A DNA stretch of 64,000 bases from Desmodesmus armatus (GCA_007449985.2 VIIQ02000308.1:1-64000), one strand, 5' to 3'. Numbered from the stretch's first letter, positions 1-19,600 are shown. Translations and numbers: made by a program. Notes: generated by a model from the sequence alone, not told the origin.

Positions 1-146
1 TGACACATGGGACACCCCATGACATGGCGTCTATTTATGCACCAACAATAACAAGCCAGTACACTGAGGGGCTTTCAAATGGTACTTGGGCCTCCACACC
101 GCACAACAGATGCACTGTCACACCCACACGCCCGGGTTTGACCCAC

Positions 147-6281
<6,135 letters not shown>

Positions 6282-6773
6282 CTCGATGCTTCACCAGACA
6301 CACTGCACAGCGATGTTGGACACTCTGACACAAATCTGCTTGCGATCGAAGGCATTAAGGGCCAGGATCGCCGTGGGTTACTCGGTTCGGTCAAAGTGAT
6401 CACCGGCCTCACAACAGCCATGCCAGTTCAGCACTGACAATCCAAACCAAAACAGTCAGCACAAATGTCGCGTGGTAACTGATTAGACGGAAGAAGGATC
6501 CTGCTGCTGCCCATCCTGCTACTGCCAACCCACCACATGCATCTTTGTTGATTGCCGCAAATTGCACTGGCCCATGGGCGGAGCTGCCTTCGGTCGCCTG
6601 TGAACCATTCACTCTGCATGAAAGTGACCTCCAGCAGCTGCTCTACATGTGATTGGAAGCTACACGCTTGTTGTTTGCAGAGCACACGCCCATTGCTTGG
6701 CCGTTCATTTTCAGCTACATCACCACTCCTCTCCCACCTAGGCGTGGGAAACGTGAGTCACATTGAGTCATCC
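6282..6773. other. spacer: rhomboid 3' flank and EF-Tu 5' flank
   Basis: No coding sequence is supported here. It must hold the 3' UTR of the rhomboid gene and the promoter and 5' UTR of EF-Tu, both on the minus strand. I see no TATA-like box and no TGTAA polyadenylation motif on the minus strand. Confidence 0.5.
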
Positions 6774-9700
6774 TCAGGCAAACCGTTGCAGTCGTCTCAA
6801 CCGTAACTCCTCTGCACTCACGGGCTGCCTCACCCCACCCTCACCCCCACCCTCAACACCCAACCGCTGGCTCTGCTGCTGCTCCCGTCGAACAGGGATC
6901 CCACGCTGCTGCGCTGCCTGTATCCGCTGCTGCGCTGCTGCTGCCGCCGCGGTTGCCCCGACACCTCCCCCTGCTGCCCCTGCGCCCGTTCCAGGTCCCA
7001 CTGCTGCTCTGTGACCCGTGCCGGCACTGTTGCGGATGCGTGCTCGCAGCCGCTGCTGCTGTAGCGTCCGTAGCAGACGTGCAGCTCCAGGGGCGATGAA
7101 CTTGATATGCAGCCAGCCTGCAGTGGAGGCCAACAGAGAAGGGCACATGCATGCAATTTTACTTTGGTAAGGATAAGGGGGGGGGGACCCCCACCGGCTG
7201 GCCACACACACAACAGCCGAAGCTGCCGGGAACCCGAGGTCTAGCCTCCCACCAATGAGGCCCACATGCAATGTGTCAGCACTGCATGAGGCTGCATACT
7301 ATGACAGTGTCACGCAGATCAACGTGAGCTGTGGTAGGTGTTTGGGGATGTGACACCGAACAGCCGAGCGGCTTGCAAAACATGCATGGTCCAGTGTGCA
7401 CAAGTTCACTACTAGTGAACATGTACCCAGTAATGGCAGCATGCTGTGAGGATGTTGTGCTCAACTCAGTACCACAAAGGCCCCCATGCCGCGTGAGCCG
7501 TTGCAATACCGACTTACAGAACCTCTCTCACAGCATGCTTTGGCTCGCTGGGTACATTGTTCAACATCCTTTTCAATCAATAGGATGCTTTCCTAATCCT
7601 GACTTGGTCGGCCGGCTTACCTGCCAGGATTCCACACAGGTGCCCAACAAAGCTGGCACGAGGGTTGAGGGCTGACGCCAGCACCAGCTCAGCCCAGGCC
7701 AGGTACTGCAGTGCAAGCACACAACCAGGGCAGCACACGGCAGGGAGAGTGGGTAAGTGTGCAACAGCCGCATTCAAGTGTACAGCATATGCCCATGTGA
7801 ACACCCTCACCCCCTCCCCCCCTCTTCCCCACAAGATGACGACACAATCCTGCCAGGTACTGCCGCACACCGGTGGGCGGCACACCAAAGGGTCTGCACC
7901 AAATGCTCAAGCTATATGCAGCAGTGACTAATTGGTTGGAGCGGCGGTTGGTTGCTTGTATACAGTATCGCTGCCGCTGTTCAGGTGATTTTTACAGTCC
8001 GGCAGGCTCATATGGGTGGTGCACCCACCTTTTTGGGCAGGTTTGATGATTTTCATCACTACTAGTGATCCTAGTAGGCCCATGTGGACGCTGCACAATT
8101 CATGTGCAGCTTGCGATAATGCCAAAACTATTACGCTGCCCATCACGGCTACCCACCTTTGTGGGCAGGTTGAAGCCAAACACGTTGCTGTAGCCAGGTG
8201 AGTCGTGGAACAGCACCACTTTCAGGGCGAAGATCACAGCAGAGAACCCCACTGCACAGCTGCTGAACCACATGTACCTGCGCAAAAGCAGTGTCGCAGA
8301 GGCAGCATGTGAACCTGTTCAGTGTTGGTTAATACGATGCGTCATAGCGCTCGCCGCTGAGGCATTTGCCCCGTGCCACGGGTGCACCTCAACCTTTGGC
8401 ACCTGTGCTGTACCTTGGCATGAAGCAACTGCCCCGTGCCACGGGTGCACCTCAACTTTTGGCACCTGTGCTGTACCTTGGCATGAAGCAACTGCCCCGT
8501 GCCACGGGTGCACCTCAACTTTTGGCACCTGTGCTGTACCTTGGCATGAAGCTGGATGCTACAGAAAACATATAATCACACCATCAAGGGTGGTGATGCT
8601 GGCACCAGAAAGGCCATCTTACAGTCTAAGCTCAAACCGACCATCTTACAGTCTAAGCTCAAACTGACCCTCACTTGTATTCAGGTATGCAGCTTGATGC
8701 TACTGCAGACACGCCCACCACCAGTCCGTGTGACAGCAGCAGCAGCTCCGCCAGAAGGGCGGCAAACTTGGCAGAGCCCATGCGTGGCTCCAACATGGCG
8801 CCCTGCAGGACAGGCCAGCACAAGCCAGCACAGCTGGGGAAAGGAGAGCATAGTGCAGCCTGCATGCACAGCACACACTCATCCCATGTAGCTTGGCAGC
8901 GCCATACAGCCAGCTTGACGGACACCTTAGTGTGCCTTGCGATAGCACACAACAACCCAAAGCCCCGGACGCACCTTGTACAGGAATGAGCCCATGTTGT
9001 AGAGAAGGTGGACCTGTTTACAGCACCAGCACGCACAAGCACCGGCTCAGTGTCATGCATACACCACCAAACAGCAAGGCCTTGATGCGCAAGGCCTTGC
9101 ACACACCATCAAACTGCAAGGCAACAGCCACCGCTGCAGGGCGTGCGCACCATGGCCCCTGGACTGCTAGTGTGCTGTGCACTGCTCGTGTGTACACGTG
9201 GATGGGGTCACGTAGCAGAAGCCAGTAGGTGCTGATGAGGCATGCTTGTAAATAATCCCCACCAAACAAAAAAAAGGCCCGACGAGGCAGCACCAATCAC
9301 TGCAGATCCCAGGCACCAAGGCTGCGAACTGTGCCAAGCAACAAACTACACAACAAGCATTCATCCATCCATGGCAAAAGCAGCTAATAGAGGCTGCTGG
9401 AGTTTACAAAGCAGCTGAATCACTCAGTCAGTGCTGCTGTATGTTTCAAGATGCTTTTACAACATCTGTAGGGAGCGGGGACCAGTCACAGGTCCATGCA
9501 ACACACCAACCTTACCTCATCTGCATGCAGGAATGCTGACCAGATCAGTCGGGCCCACTGCCCGTCCTGCAGGGACACCGAGGCAGCACATGCTGCGAGT
9601 GAACTGGTTGCCATGTGCACCATGCACAGGGGCAGCTGCTGCTGTAGCTCACATTCCACACATAGCTCACATACCAGCACTCAAGCCACCAGCATGCGTA

Positions 9701-10177
9701 CCAGGTCGCAGCTAGCAGAATAGCTGGAATAGCAGCTATTCCGCAGTAGCAGTCCAAGATCAACGAGGCATCTGACAGGGTGTGTGCAGCCGTGCTGTTC
9801 GCACGTGTGCTGGTCTCCCTGAACGCTGTGCACAGCTGCTGCAGCAGTGCTACCTACCCTGACAATCAGGTATGGCTGCAAGCAAGCGTTTTTGACAGAT
9901 GGTGGCCGGAAGTTTGGCGGCAGAACATCGTTGAAGTACGCCAGGAAGCAGGCTGCACACACAAAAACAGCCTGGGTGGTCAGATGTGCTGTGCTGTCTC
10001 AAGCAACAAGCTTTGCCTTGTCTTCGCCGTGCTGAGAACGGATGATTGCACACCTGCTATTGCTGTCAGTGTAACGGGTGGTTTGCGCTCCAATTGCGCT
10101 ATCTGCTGCGCCAGCTGCATGAACAGAATTACTGCATAGGGATCTGCAGATCGCCTTCCCCCACGGCCGCGATACAT
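6774..10177 (-). CDS. rhomboid protease, RHBDL4/RHBDD1 type
   Basis: An intramembrane serine protease; family members of this type act in the ER membrane and pass cleaved or misfolded proteins to the p97/VCP degradation route. Eight exons: 10054-10177, 9858-9952, 9516-9566, 8975-9013, 8675-8802, 8157-8277, 7621-7705 and 6774-7117. They sum to 987 nt (328 aa plus stop). The N-terminus MYRGRGGRR and PPVTL segment resemble animal RHBDL4. The catalytic serine is in GFSAV (about S158) and the histidine in GHLCG (about H208). The HLLYNMGSF segment matches the conserved loop region. The C-terminal tail is Arg/Gln/Ala-rich and ends in AEELRLRRLQRFA, which resembles the p97/VCP-binding motif at the end of RHBDL4. 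The start is the first Met in an open exon with a good donor. Only 218 bases separate it from the upstream gene on the same strand. Confidence 0.9.
8022..8046 (-). repeat. short copy of rhomboid exon 6 end with donor
   Basis: About 24 bases around the exon 6 end and GTGGGT donor (native 8151-8172) recur here with one substitution, about 110 bases into the intron. Confidence 0.65.
8368..8557. repeat. three tandem copies of a 63-bp unit in a rhomboid intron
   Basis: Units start at 8368, 8431 and 8494 and are nearly identical. As 63 is a multiple of three, open frames run through the array on both strands, but the array lies wholly inside an intron between exons 5 and 6, so I do not treat it as coding. 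Confidence 0.95.
8614..8667. repeat. 27-bp direct duplication beside a donor site
   Basis: Two 27-bp copies, 8614-8640 and 8641-8667, abut the donor of rhomboid exon 5 (8669-8674). They differ at one position. Confidence 0.9.
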
Positions 10178-10395
10178 CGTGACTGTAACGGTTGAGCCCC
10201 TCCAACCTCTTCTGAACTCTTCAGCAATTATCCTAATTTCCGGGGCAGCGCTGCATCATTCTGGGGCTGTGCAGGAAGGAAACTTGTGTTACTTGCAGTG
10301 AACCACAAGAGCTCACTTCCCCTGGCAGTCAAGTCTGCTGGGGACCCCAAGAAAAGATGCAACACCCAAAACGCACTCAACGTCACACAATCCGC

Positions 10396-12570
10396 TCAAG
10401 TCGGCCTGGCAGGAGCCAGCCAGATCCAGTCAACAAACAGCACAGCAGCACCCAGGGACACCAGCCCCCCCATCCAGTCCACCACACGCAGACACGACAC
10501 ATAAACATCCAAAAAGTCCATCTTTGCCAGCAGCACGATAAGGTACAAGCTGCTCCCCATCACAGACCAAAACAAGCTACCCCATAATGGGTCCCCAATA
10601 TTCAGCAGCCCCAGACCGGGCCCTGCTGCCGCTGCTTGCGCAAGCCACAGCCCCTGTGCAACAGCTGCTGCCACAAACCCTGCATGCAGCAGATCAAACC
10701 GCCGCAGCGGCGCATGCACTGGCGCCGGCCCCATCTTCCCCTCGAGATATGCCACCTCCTCAGCGTTCCGCACATACAGCAGCTTCACAGAAAGCTCCGG
10801 GCTGATGTCCCTGGCATTTGACGCATACTCTGTCAAGGCCCAGGCCTGCAGGGCCAGCAGCAGCAGCCCTGCTCCCAGCAGCTTGTGCAGGAGGGTCGCT
10901 GCTGCCACCCCATTGCTGCCAGCCGCCACCCATGGCAGCACTGGCAGCAATGCACCCCCACTGAGTGCCGCCACCCCCAGCACTGCCCCTGCAACTGCCA
11001 TACCCGTCATAACAACCCCCGCGAGGCACGTGACGTTATATAACAGGTATCCCCAGGTGGCCGAGACAGCTTGGAAAACATCCCCGTACCCCAGTGCAGA
11101 TGCAAAGTAGAAGCCCTCGTGCCGTGCCTGTCCAAGGGCTAGGCCTATGCTTGCTGCTGCTGTGGCGCCGCAGCCGCCGACCAGCAGCAGCAGCAGCCAC
11201 GGCTGTGCGCCAGCCCAGCCAGCCGTCGCTGCCGTTAGCGCTGCTGCCAGTGCTGCTGCTGCGAGGCCTAGATTGATGCGCTGGTAGCGCCAGCTGCCCA
11301 GCTCACCGACAGCAGCGCCCTCCTGCACACACATGTCAACGCGGTACAGCACAGCGAGTGCGGCACAGTTCAGACATGGATCAAGGCACCTTCAGCTCAC
11401 AGCAAGAAACACAAGTTACATTGCGGTCACTCATTCACGAGGCGCCCTTTGTCAACAGTGACTCCTGTTGGGGGCCGAGGGCTCGTGACTCCTGTTGCAT
11501 GTCTAATCAGTGCAACTAGCGTGACACCCGTGGCATCATACCACGGCCCCAAGCTTATGTGGTGTGCCCGCCTGCGCAACCTGTCCGCAACATCCGCCTC
11601 TCCAAGTGTTGATTGCCCCCCTACACCTGCCTCTTCCAATGCACCACAGAGCAACGTTGCTGCCTTGCCATAAGGGGAGGGGGGTAGATTTTTGGGGGGG
11701 GGGGGGGGGGGGGGGGGAGGGGGGGGGGGGGGGAGGAGGGCAGGGAGGGGACGGGAACGGGCCTCAGCTGCACACTCACCGCCAGAAACCATGCTGCGCG
11801 GGTGACTGCTGCTCCAAGCACCCCACCACTGCATGTGGGCTTGCTAGTGCTGATGTGAGGGGGTGGTGTGAGGGGGAGGTTGAGGGTAAGGGGAGGGGGG
11901 GGGGGCAACAGAGGGGTGGGAGGGGGGGGTTCAGCTGCACACTCACCGCCAGGAACCATGTCAGTGATGCTGCGCGGATGACTGCTGCCCCAAAGCACCC
12001 CACCAGCACTGTCGCCTGCTGCACTGGCAGCGCCAGCCCCAGCTTTAGTCCAGCAGCAGCAATGGGCCCAGCTGCCACTGACACTAGGGCACCTGCTGCT
12101 GTGAGGGCAACAGCTAGCAGCAGGTACACGTTGCGTGCTGTCCTGCACCATTTCTGGTTCTGCTGCTCCCATTCCTGCTGCTGCTGTTCGTACTCCTTTT
12201 GAAGCCGCTGCATCTCTAAATCCTCCTCTTCTGCATCTTCCTCAAGAGAAGCAGCTGCTGCTGTTGCTGCAGGAACGGCTGACGCAGCGTCCTGTTCCGC
12301 TGCACGTGCTGCCAGCGGCTGCTGCTGTGCTTCCTGCTGCTGCTGGAGTTGCTCGATCTGCTGCTGCTCTGACTGCTGCTGGTTGCCAGCACCAGCACGG
12401 TCTGGTTGCTGAGGCTGCGGATCGGATACTGCTTGATTGGACGTTTGCCGCAGCAAGCGGTGTGATTGGCGGGCTCTGTGCTGTAGATTGGGCACCAATG
12501 GTCTGCGGTGCTGCCTACTGCTGGTGGAGAACCGGCAGGAGTGCTGCAGGCGTGGCTGGGACAGCTGCAT
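10396..12570 (-). CDS. unrecognised polytopic membrane protein with probable plastid transit peptide
   Basis: I do not recognise the family. Two exons, 11947-12570 and 10396-11322, join in phase 0 to give 516 aa. The N-terminus (MQLSQPRLQHSCRFSTSSRQ) is Ser/Arg/Gln-rich without acidic residues, as in chloroplast transit peptides. Residues from about 60 to 150 form a Gln/Glu-rich, probably coiled-coil stretch. Two hydrophobic segments follow before the splice junction, and about eight more lie in exon 2, including one starting NVYLLLAVALTAAG and another ending VLFVDWIWLA near the C-terminus. A hydrophilic loop with SPELSVKLLYVRNAEEVAYLEG lies in the middle. The length and hydrophobic pattern argue for a real gene; localisation is inference. 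It is divergently paired with the chromodomain gene. Confidence 0.75.
11780..11828 (-). repeat. partial copy of exon 1 end with donor
   Basis: About 50 bases at the end of exon 1 plus the GTGAGTGTGCAGCTG donor region (native 11932-12000) recur here, encoding AAVTRAAWFLA with a small deletion. A G/C homopolymer block at about 11690-11740 lies just beyond. Confidence 0.85.
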
Positions 12571-13686
12571 TGCGTTTGTATATACTATTTAGATACTATT
12601 TGCTGGAACAGGCGAGTGGTGGGACAGGAAAGGCCAATCTCCAAGGATGTCCGGCACGATCTGTCCTTGCACTGCGCAGCCAGATGTCATACCCTTATCA
12701 GTATTTGTGATACGTCCCAGAATGCCCCAACGCTGAGAACCTTCTCTTCTCTCACGCTTGTCATCATTGACAGTTGCAACAGATCATCAAGTACAAGTCT
12801 GACAGACAGTGACTCATCACAGTTGCCAAATGTGTTGCGAAAGACCACAATGCACCAGTGATTATATGTACTTCAGTTGGTGTACATGTCACTCTTCCGC
12901 GCCCTGCATCATGGGAGCAAGTGCCGACGCAGCAAAATGCCCCCATGGTGAGACAAATGACCCCATCAAAAGCGCAATCAGGGCCCTGTTTGGCAGCGTG
13001 ATGCTCAACAAGCGACACCAGCACACAGCACCACCCAATTTCACTCTTTGAATGAGACAGTCGCCACTGTTCACGTAATTGTACAGTGTTTGTCCCCCCC
13101 CCCCCCCCCCGGGGGGGCACACGTGCCCCACGTACCAGTGCAATTGAAAAAACCCAACAGACTTTGACAAGGCAGCGACCCCTCATTGTCAGCGGGCCTT
13201 GATGCAGACAGGCAGAGGCTCCGATGTCTGCCTACCTAAAAAAAATTCTGGCGCGACCTGGGGGAAAACAGCTTTTGGATGGAGGTGAAGCAATCTCACC
13301 TGGACCACCTCATTGGATGATTAATGCATGGTCAATAAGCAAGGAATTCTCCTGTAAGGCCGAAGGCATACATCAAGCATTGAAACCTTCAAACTTTTTC
13401 AAACGGATTCAAACCAACTGCACTCTACCGACCACCCTGCACAGTAATGATGCGCGTCACGCTCACAAATTGCAACCGTAACTCCATTGACCTAAGAACT
13501 GGTGTGGACGGAGGGAATTCCAACAACCTGCACGCAGTCCAGTGACCGTTTGGACGCCACTCCTGAACACAGGCTCGACTGCTGCCTGAGAGACTCTATT
13601 GCACCTAGGTTTTGGACAACGCAGTACGTGGGAGTTGAGTTTGACAGCGAGAGGTCACTGTCACCACCAGCAGGACAGGCAGCAAG
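12571..13686. promoter_or_regulatory. divergent promoter region
   Basis: This 1.1 kb lies between two genes transcribed away from each other. No gene is supported in it. It contains a poly-C/poly-G junction near 13087-13115. I cannot point to a specific core promoter element. Confidence 0.5.
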
Positions 13687-16600
13687 ATGGCGCAGGTGGT
13701 GATTCCTGATGCCTACCAAAGAATGGAGATAGATCGTAAGGCCCGCATCGCAGCAAACAAGAAGAGATTGGCTGATCTGGAAGTGCAGCAGGCAGCGCAG
13801 GACCTTTCCAAGACAATGAGGTGAGCCCCTGCCCTGCTGCAGCAGTTGCAATTCAGTTTGTGTGCCAGATCACGGGTGTTTCGCAGCCCATCTGACAACT
13901 ACAGCATTTCTGTGGCCAAATGAAGCAGTACAGCATTGTTTGGGGCTGGGTGGTGTAAATCCAAGGACTTGGCTGCTGCACATGGGGTCCTCCATCCACA
14001 TCAGCACACTGAGTCAGGGTGGTGGGCGTCACACAGCACACACAGCATAACTTGAAAGGTGACAAGATACGATGAACCAAAAGAAGGGGCTTCTGCACGC
14101 CCACAGCACCTGAAGTGCTTGCAGGTGGCAGTGTCCCCTCCTTGCTGCATTGCCCAGATCGCGCTAGTCAAGCAGCACAAAATCCACATTGAGCATGCGA
14201 TGATTTGAGCTCCTGCAAGTCCAGCACAGCAAACCAATGCAGGTGTGTCCTGCAGCTTTACCAAGACACGCCAATCACAACGCCTCTCTTGACATACCAA
14301 CCACCAAGGGCACCCCATCCACAAGCAGCAGTGGCGATCGTTGCATCGCATTCACCCACGCCGCTCTGACACCGCATCGGCCCTGTGCTGTAGGCCCCGC
14401 AGGGACAAGGACAGAACCAAGCAGCCCCTCCACCACCCACACCCTATCATGCTGACACATGCATGCTACTCCCATGTGACTGTCAAGAAATTGAGTGTTG
14501 TCACCACATGCTGCTTCTGCCTCTGCCCCTGCCTCTGCAGGGTCCAGGACAGGCAACACAGCCCTGCATGTACGCACACACAGGCACCTCATACCCATCT
14601 TCACACAGCCACCACTATCGTGCCAAGCACGCTGACTTGTGTTGCTGATGCGCTGTGCTGCGCTGTCCCCCCCCCCCCCCTCCCCCACCCCCAGGGACCA
14701 GGACAGGGCCAAGAAGCCCAACAAGCCCAACAAGCCCAAGAGGGTGTCCAGGTCCAGGGTGGTGTTGCCCCCAGAGGCTCTCAAGCGCAGCTCCAGGTGG
14801 GTCATGCTGTGCCGTGCTGTGCTGATGTGGCGTGGGTTTGTGTACAGTTCACACTGACAAGGGTTTGGTACGTCGTCACAGCTGACGTATCCAAGGTGCT
14901 TGACTCCGCTGTGCAGGGCATGACTGTACGGCGAATCTTGTGATAGCTTGGGCGCGCTGACCTCACACCAACTGCGCCCCAGACAGTGCTGTGTGCTTGC
15001 CCTCTTTGTCCACAGCTTGCGCAAGTGAAGGGCGGTTGACTACAGGATGTAAATGCAGCCGTAGACATCAAAGCTTGATCACAGAAAGCATCTGCTGCTG
15101 CTGCTGCTGCTGCTGTGTCCTGCAGGCTGCAGAATAAGGAGCCAGTGAAGTACTGTGAGCTCCCAGAGCGGGAGCCCAGGTGGGTGTTGGGGGCATGGCG
15201 CCCTTCTGCTGGTTGTTGATCAGGGCATCCAACACATCCTAGCAAAACAATCAGGAGCCCTGTGGTGGTTGACCCACTGCGTGTGGGGCAGGGATGGGGG
15301 GGGGGTAGGTTGCAGGGGGGGGGGTGTTCGAGAGAAGGAGGGGTTACGCTCGGGAGGTTTGGTTGCTTTGTGGCCACAGTGTGCAGCTGAGTCATGACGC
15401 TGAAGGGTTGAGAGTGCTTGTCAAGGGCTTGAGCCATTCAGGGGGGGGTGCGCTTGTAAAGTGCTTCCTGCAGTATGTGCTGGTGCACTGCCTGGTTTTG
15501 GTCTTGGTGAAACCAGGGCCTTACAGACTTGCTGACATATATCCTGGGTACCCCTTGATGTGTGTGCGTGCAACTGCTGTTGGGGACTGTCAGAGACTAC
15601 CATACGTCTCACATCGCTTGGCATATGCATGCAGCTGCTGATGGTGTTGCGGATGCTGATGCTGATGCCTGTTTGTTCATCCATCCTGCAGGACCAGCAA
15701 GGGCAGGACGGGCGGCAAGAAGGAGGATGAGCGGGTGTACAACATGCCCACTATTGCTGACCTCAGGGACAAGCCTTGGGAGGCATGGTGAGCTGGCAAG
15801 TGTGTGTGTGTGGGGGGGGGGGGGGGAGGGGTGGACGGTAGAGCATTTGTCTGTGGAGCGTCAGTATGTCTGGCCAGGGCCTGCCCCCCCCCCCCTTTTC
15901 TGGGCTGCAGCCCGCTGTGTAAGACACCTACTAGTAGCTTGATGACAACTGATTCAACCCTGTGTTCACCGCCCTCAGGCAAGCCACTCCCAACGGCTGG
16001 AAGCCACAGTTTGGCACTGCCAGTGCTGAGGCTGCTGCTGCTGCTGAGAGGGCCGCAGAGGAGTTCAAGGCCAAGCTGCAGGCTCAGGGGCGCATGGGAC
16101 TGCCCAAGGTACGAGGCGCCTTACACTACAGTACAGTACAGTACAGTACAGTACAGTATAGCAATGGCGGGACAGGGTCTCAACCTCTGCACTAGCCAGC
16201 GAGCCAAGGGCTCATGAGGGTGTCCACAGGGCCTCACACTGGGACCGGTGTAACCTTCCCATGAACGGGCAGGGTGTGAAATGGGTGAGGGGGCGTGGAG
16301 GAGGGGGTGTTGCAAGCAGAAGCGGGGGATGCTGGGTGTATAAGTTCATGCACGCATGCCTGTTGCTGTTGTTGGGTTGTGGTGTGGCGCTGGGATGACA
16401 GCGACTCACTGGTGTGGCGTGGGCAGTTGAGCTTGATGTGTGAGAAGCACAGGGACTTGTGCAAGGTGAAAGGGGGGGGGGCCTTCGAATAACACGCAAA
16501 GCAATCTAGGGAAGTAGGACACCTGTTGATTTACTAGAGCTGGCGGTTGAGGGAGTTTGGGTTGACTATGTAGCGTCCCTGTGCTTAGTGCATTCCTCAC

Positions 16601-19600
16601 ACATTTTGGTGTGGGTTGACTATGTGGCGTCCCTGTGCTTAGTGCATTCCTCACACATTTTGGGACAGCCAAGTATCCTCTGCTATCTTACTCGTTTGTT
16701 GTGGCGTGCTCTGTGCTGCCCTGTGCTGTGCTGTGCTGTGCTGTGCAGCACATGAGCAACAGCCAGGTATCAGGTGGCTTTTGGTGCCAATGCCCAACGA
16801 GTGACGACCAGGACAACCCCTGGTCCACGTCGGACTTCTACGGCAACAAGAAGCGTGATGTCTACGCCATCAGCTGGGACCAGACAGACCGCCCGGGCAA
16901 GTACCAGTAAGTGACAAAAAATCACATGGAAGGCCCTGTTGCTGGCTGCGTTCAGTGTCTGCAATGTGAGTCGTCACTTGCGCTGTTTTGTGCCTCTAGT
17001 TACACAAGGGCTACCCGTCTCGGTCTTGTTGCCCATCATCAGGTTGATTGCCAGGGCAAGTACCAGTGAGCGACACATTCGAGGCTGGACGGGGCGAGGC
17101 TGACTGTTGATATGAGCTCTTGAGCTTCATAGCTACGGGGGTAACTCTGATTTGATTTATACACAGGCTTCTTATTGAGAATTATAGGGTTTCAGAACCT
17201 GGCACGGCGGCGCTGTGATGTTGTTTGCATGGTGTTGGATGGACTGGTTGTCCACATCCTGTCTACACACACACTTCCTCTAAGTTTACCTCATAGCCTT
17301 GGTGCCAGCTGAGTGCCTGTTCACAAGTGGTCACACCTTGCGCTCTGCCCCTCTGCCTGCCCCCCCCCCCCCCTCCTGCTCTGCAGCGCTGTGGTGAAAG
17401 GCACCGAGGCGATTTGGAAACTGGTATACAACCCTCGCAACAGCGGCGGCGGCTGGTCTGGTGGCTGGCGCGGCTTTGCCATCGACCACATGCTCACCCC
17501 CGTGGACACTGGTGAGCAGCAGCGTCTCTTACGGAGGTGGGGGGCAGGCAGGAGCTGGGAGAGTGAAGAGCATTGTGACCTTGTGTAGGTTGAATTTGTG
17601 CTGGGAGAGATTGTTAGTCAGGGAAGGGAGGCACTTGAGGGTTGGGGGAGCTCCATTAGGGCAAATTCAGAGCTACCTTTCCATCAGGGCTGGCGGTGTT
17701 GGCAATCACTTTATGTTTGACAGTATGACTTGCCTCAGGAAATATGCAGCAGTGTCTTGCCACGGTGGGGAGGGGAGACATGAGCTCTGGTGCTGTGGAG
17801 GACTCCTTCCGTGTGAGGGGTGTTTTGTGTGAAGGAGGTGGGCTTGTTAGGTGTGGGATTGGCCAGCACTGAAGCCGTGCCGTCAATGATATACTCTGCC
17901 TGAGGTCACTCCCCCACAGCCCTCGCTTTTCAGTGGTTGCCCAGATCATCTGAGATGTCCTGTCAACATGCGTGGCTGTAAGGATTGCGGTGTGATTGTG
18001 TGCTGTGTGCAGTTGTCTTTGAGGTGATGGACAACGAGGAGGGTGAGGCGGAGCAGCAGAAGGCACGGGACATGGTGGCAGCCAAGCAGGCAGCACAGCA
18101 GCAGCAGCAGCAGGAGGAGGAGACGGAGGGCACGGGGGCTGTTGGTGACGGCGGTGAGGGTCCCTCAAGCAGCGGCGCCAGCTGTGAGGGCGAGGGTGAG
18201 GGGGAGGGTGAGGAGGAGGGCGAGGTGGAGGAGGACCAGCCTGCCAAGAAGACCAAGCGGGCAACGGTCTACAAGGATGTTCCATCCAACCGGAAGTTCG
18301 TGCGGGTGCACATCTTCAGGTGGGTAGACGGTGGGACAGCTGGTGTGGTGTCAGTTTGAAGTTTGAACATATTTTGAACCGCTGGTCCAAGTCCAGGACC
18401 GAAGGACTCGTGCACCTAGCACTTGAACGTCCTTTGCATAGTGGGGCTCGATTGATTGCGACTGTGACATAGAAGTGGGCCTATGACGTTTGCTTGGTTC
18501 GCTTCACACGACCATCAGTCTCAGCGGGAACGTTGTGAACCAAACATAGCGCTGCTACGATAGGGGAGTTGTGGTACTAAGATGACGAAGCTGACGCCCC
18601 TGAAGTGGGCCAAGGCCTTGCTGAAAATGTGGGTCGTTTGGGAGTTGGGTGCTGGGTGTTGACTGCATGCTTGCAAACTACAGTCATGGCTATAACGTGA
18701 TGCATCCAAGGTGCATCTGCTTGGAAACTGGATCATGCAGCAGGGATGACTGCTTGGGGGTCGCAGCATGGTCGTGACATAGATGCCGTGCCTGTGCAGC
18801 AGTGCAGTGTACTACCAGGCATCTGCTTTGATATAACTTAGCAGCCATGCTGCCTGCAGTGTCTGACTGACTGCATGTTGTCACAAAGAAGCTCGTGTCC
18901 CCCCCCCCCCTCCCTCCCGTATAGCTGTATGTTTGACCACCAAGAGCGCCGCTGGATAGTGGTGTGCTTTGTGCTTTTGGTTTGCAACCCATGAGCTGTG
19001 CACCCTGACTTGTCTGGTTCACAGGGCCTCCACCTATGAGTCAGAAGAAGAGAAGCAGAAGCAGGAGGCAGCCAAGGCCGCAGCAGCGGCAGACGCAGCA
19101 GCAGGTCATGGAGCAACTGCAGCAAAGGATGCTGCAGCAGATGCAGCAAAGGCAGCAAAGGGCGCAGCAGCAGAGGCTGTGGACGCAGCAACAGCAGCAG
19201 AGCAGGCGGCTGGGGTGGCAGCAGCGGCTGCTGCTGGCAGCGCTGATGCTGCAGAGCAGGGCACACGCAAGCGCAGAGCATCCAGGGACGCTGCTGCACC
19301 CAGCGGTGAGGGCAGCGGCACAGCAGCTGAACCCAAGCCAAAAAAGCAGCAGAAGCAGAAGAGCGGCAAGGCAGCAGCAGGTGCAGGTAGCAGCAAGAAG
19401 CGAGGCCGCGCACAGGAGCAGGAGGAGGAGCAAGCGGCAGGCAGCAAGAAAAAGGTCAAGGGTGCTTCTGGTGAGCGACTGTCCTGTTTCTTCATCACCC
19501 AGTCGTGGGGTGTGGTGTCGCACATGTGTTCTGGGCTCGAGAGCGTCTCGAAGAAACCTGCATCAAGCCGTTGTGTGCTGGGTCAGACATGCGTGTAGCG

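Noticed and set aside
8272..8667. Open frame of about 130 residues on the plus strand
   Set aside because: It is created by the 63-bp tandem repeat in a rhomboid intron; no similarity and an antisense position.
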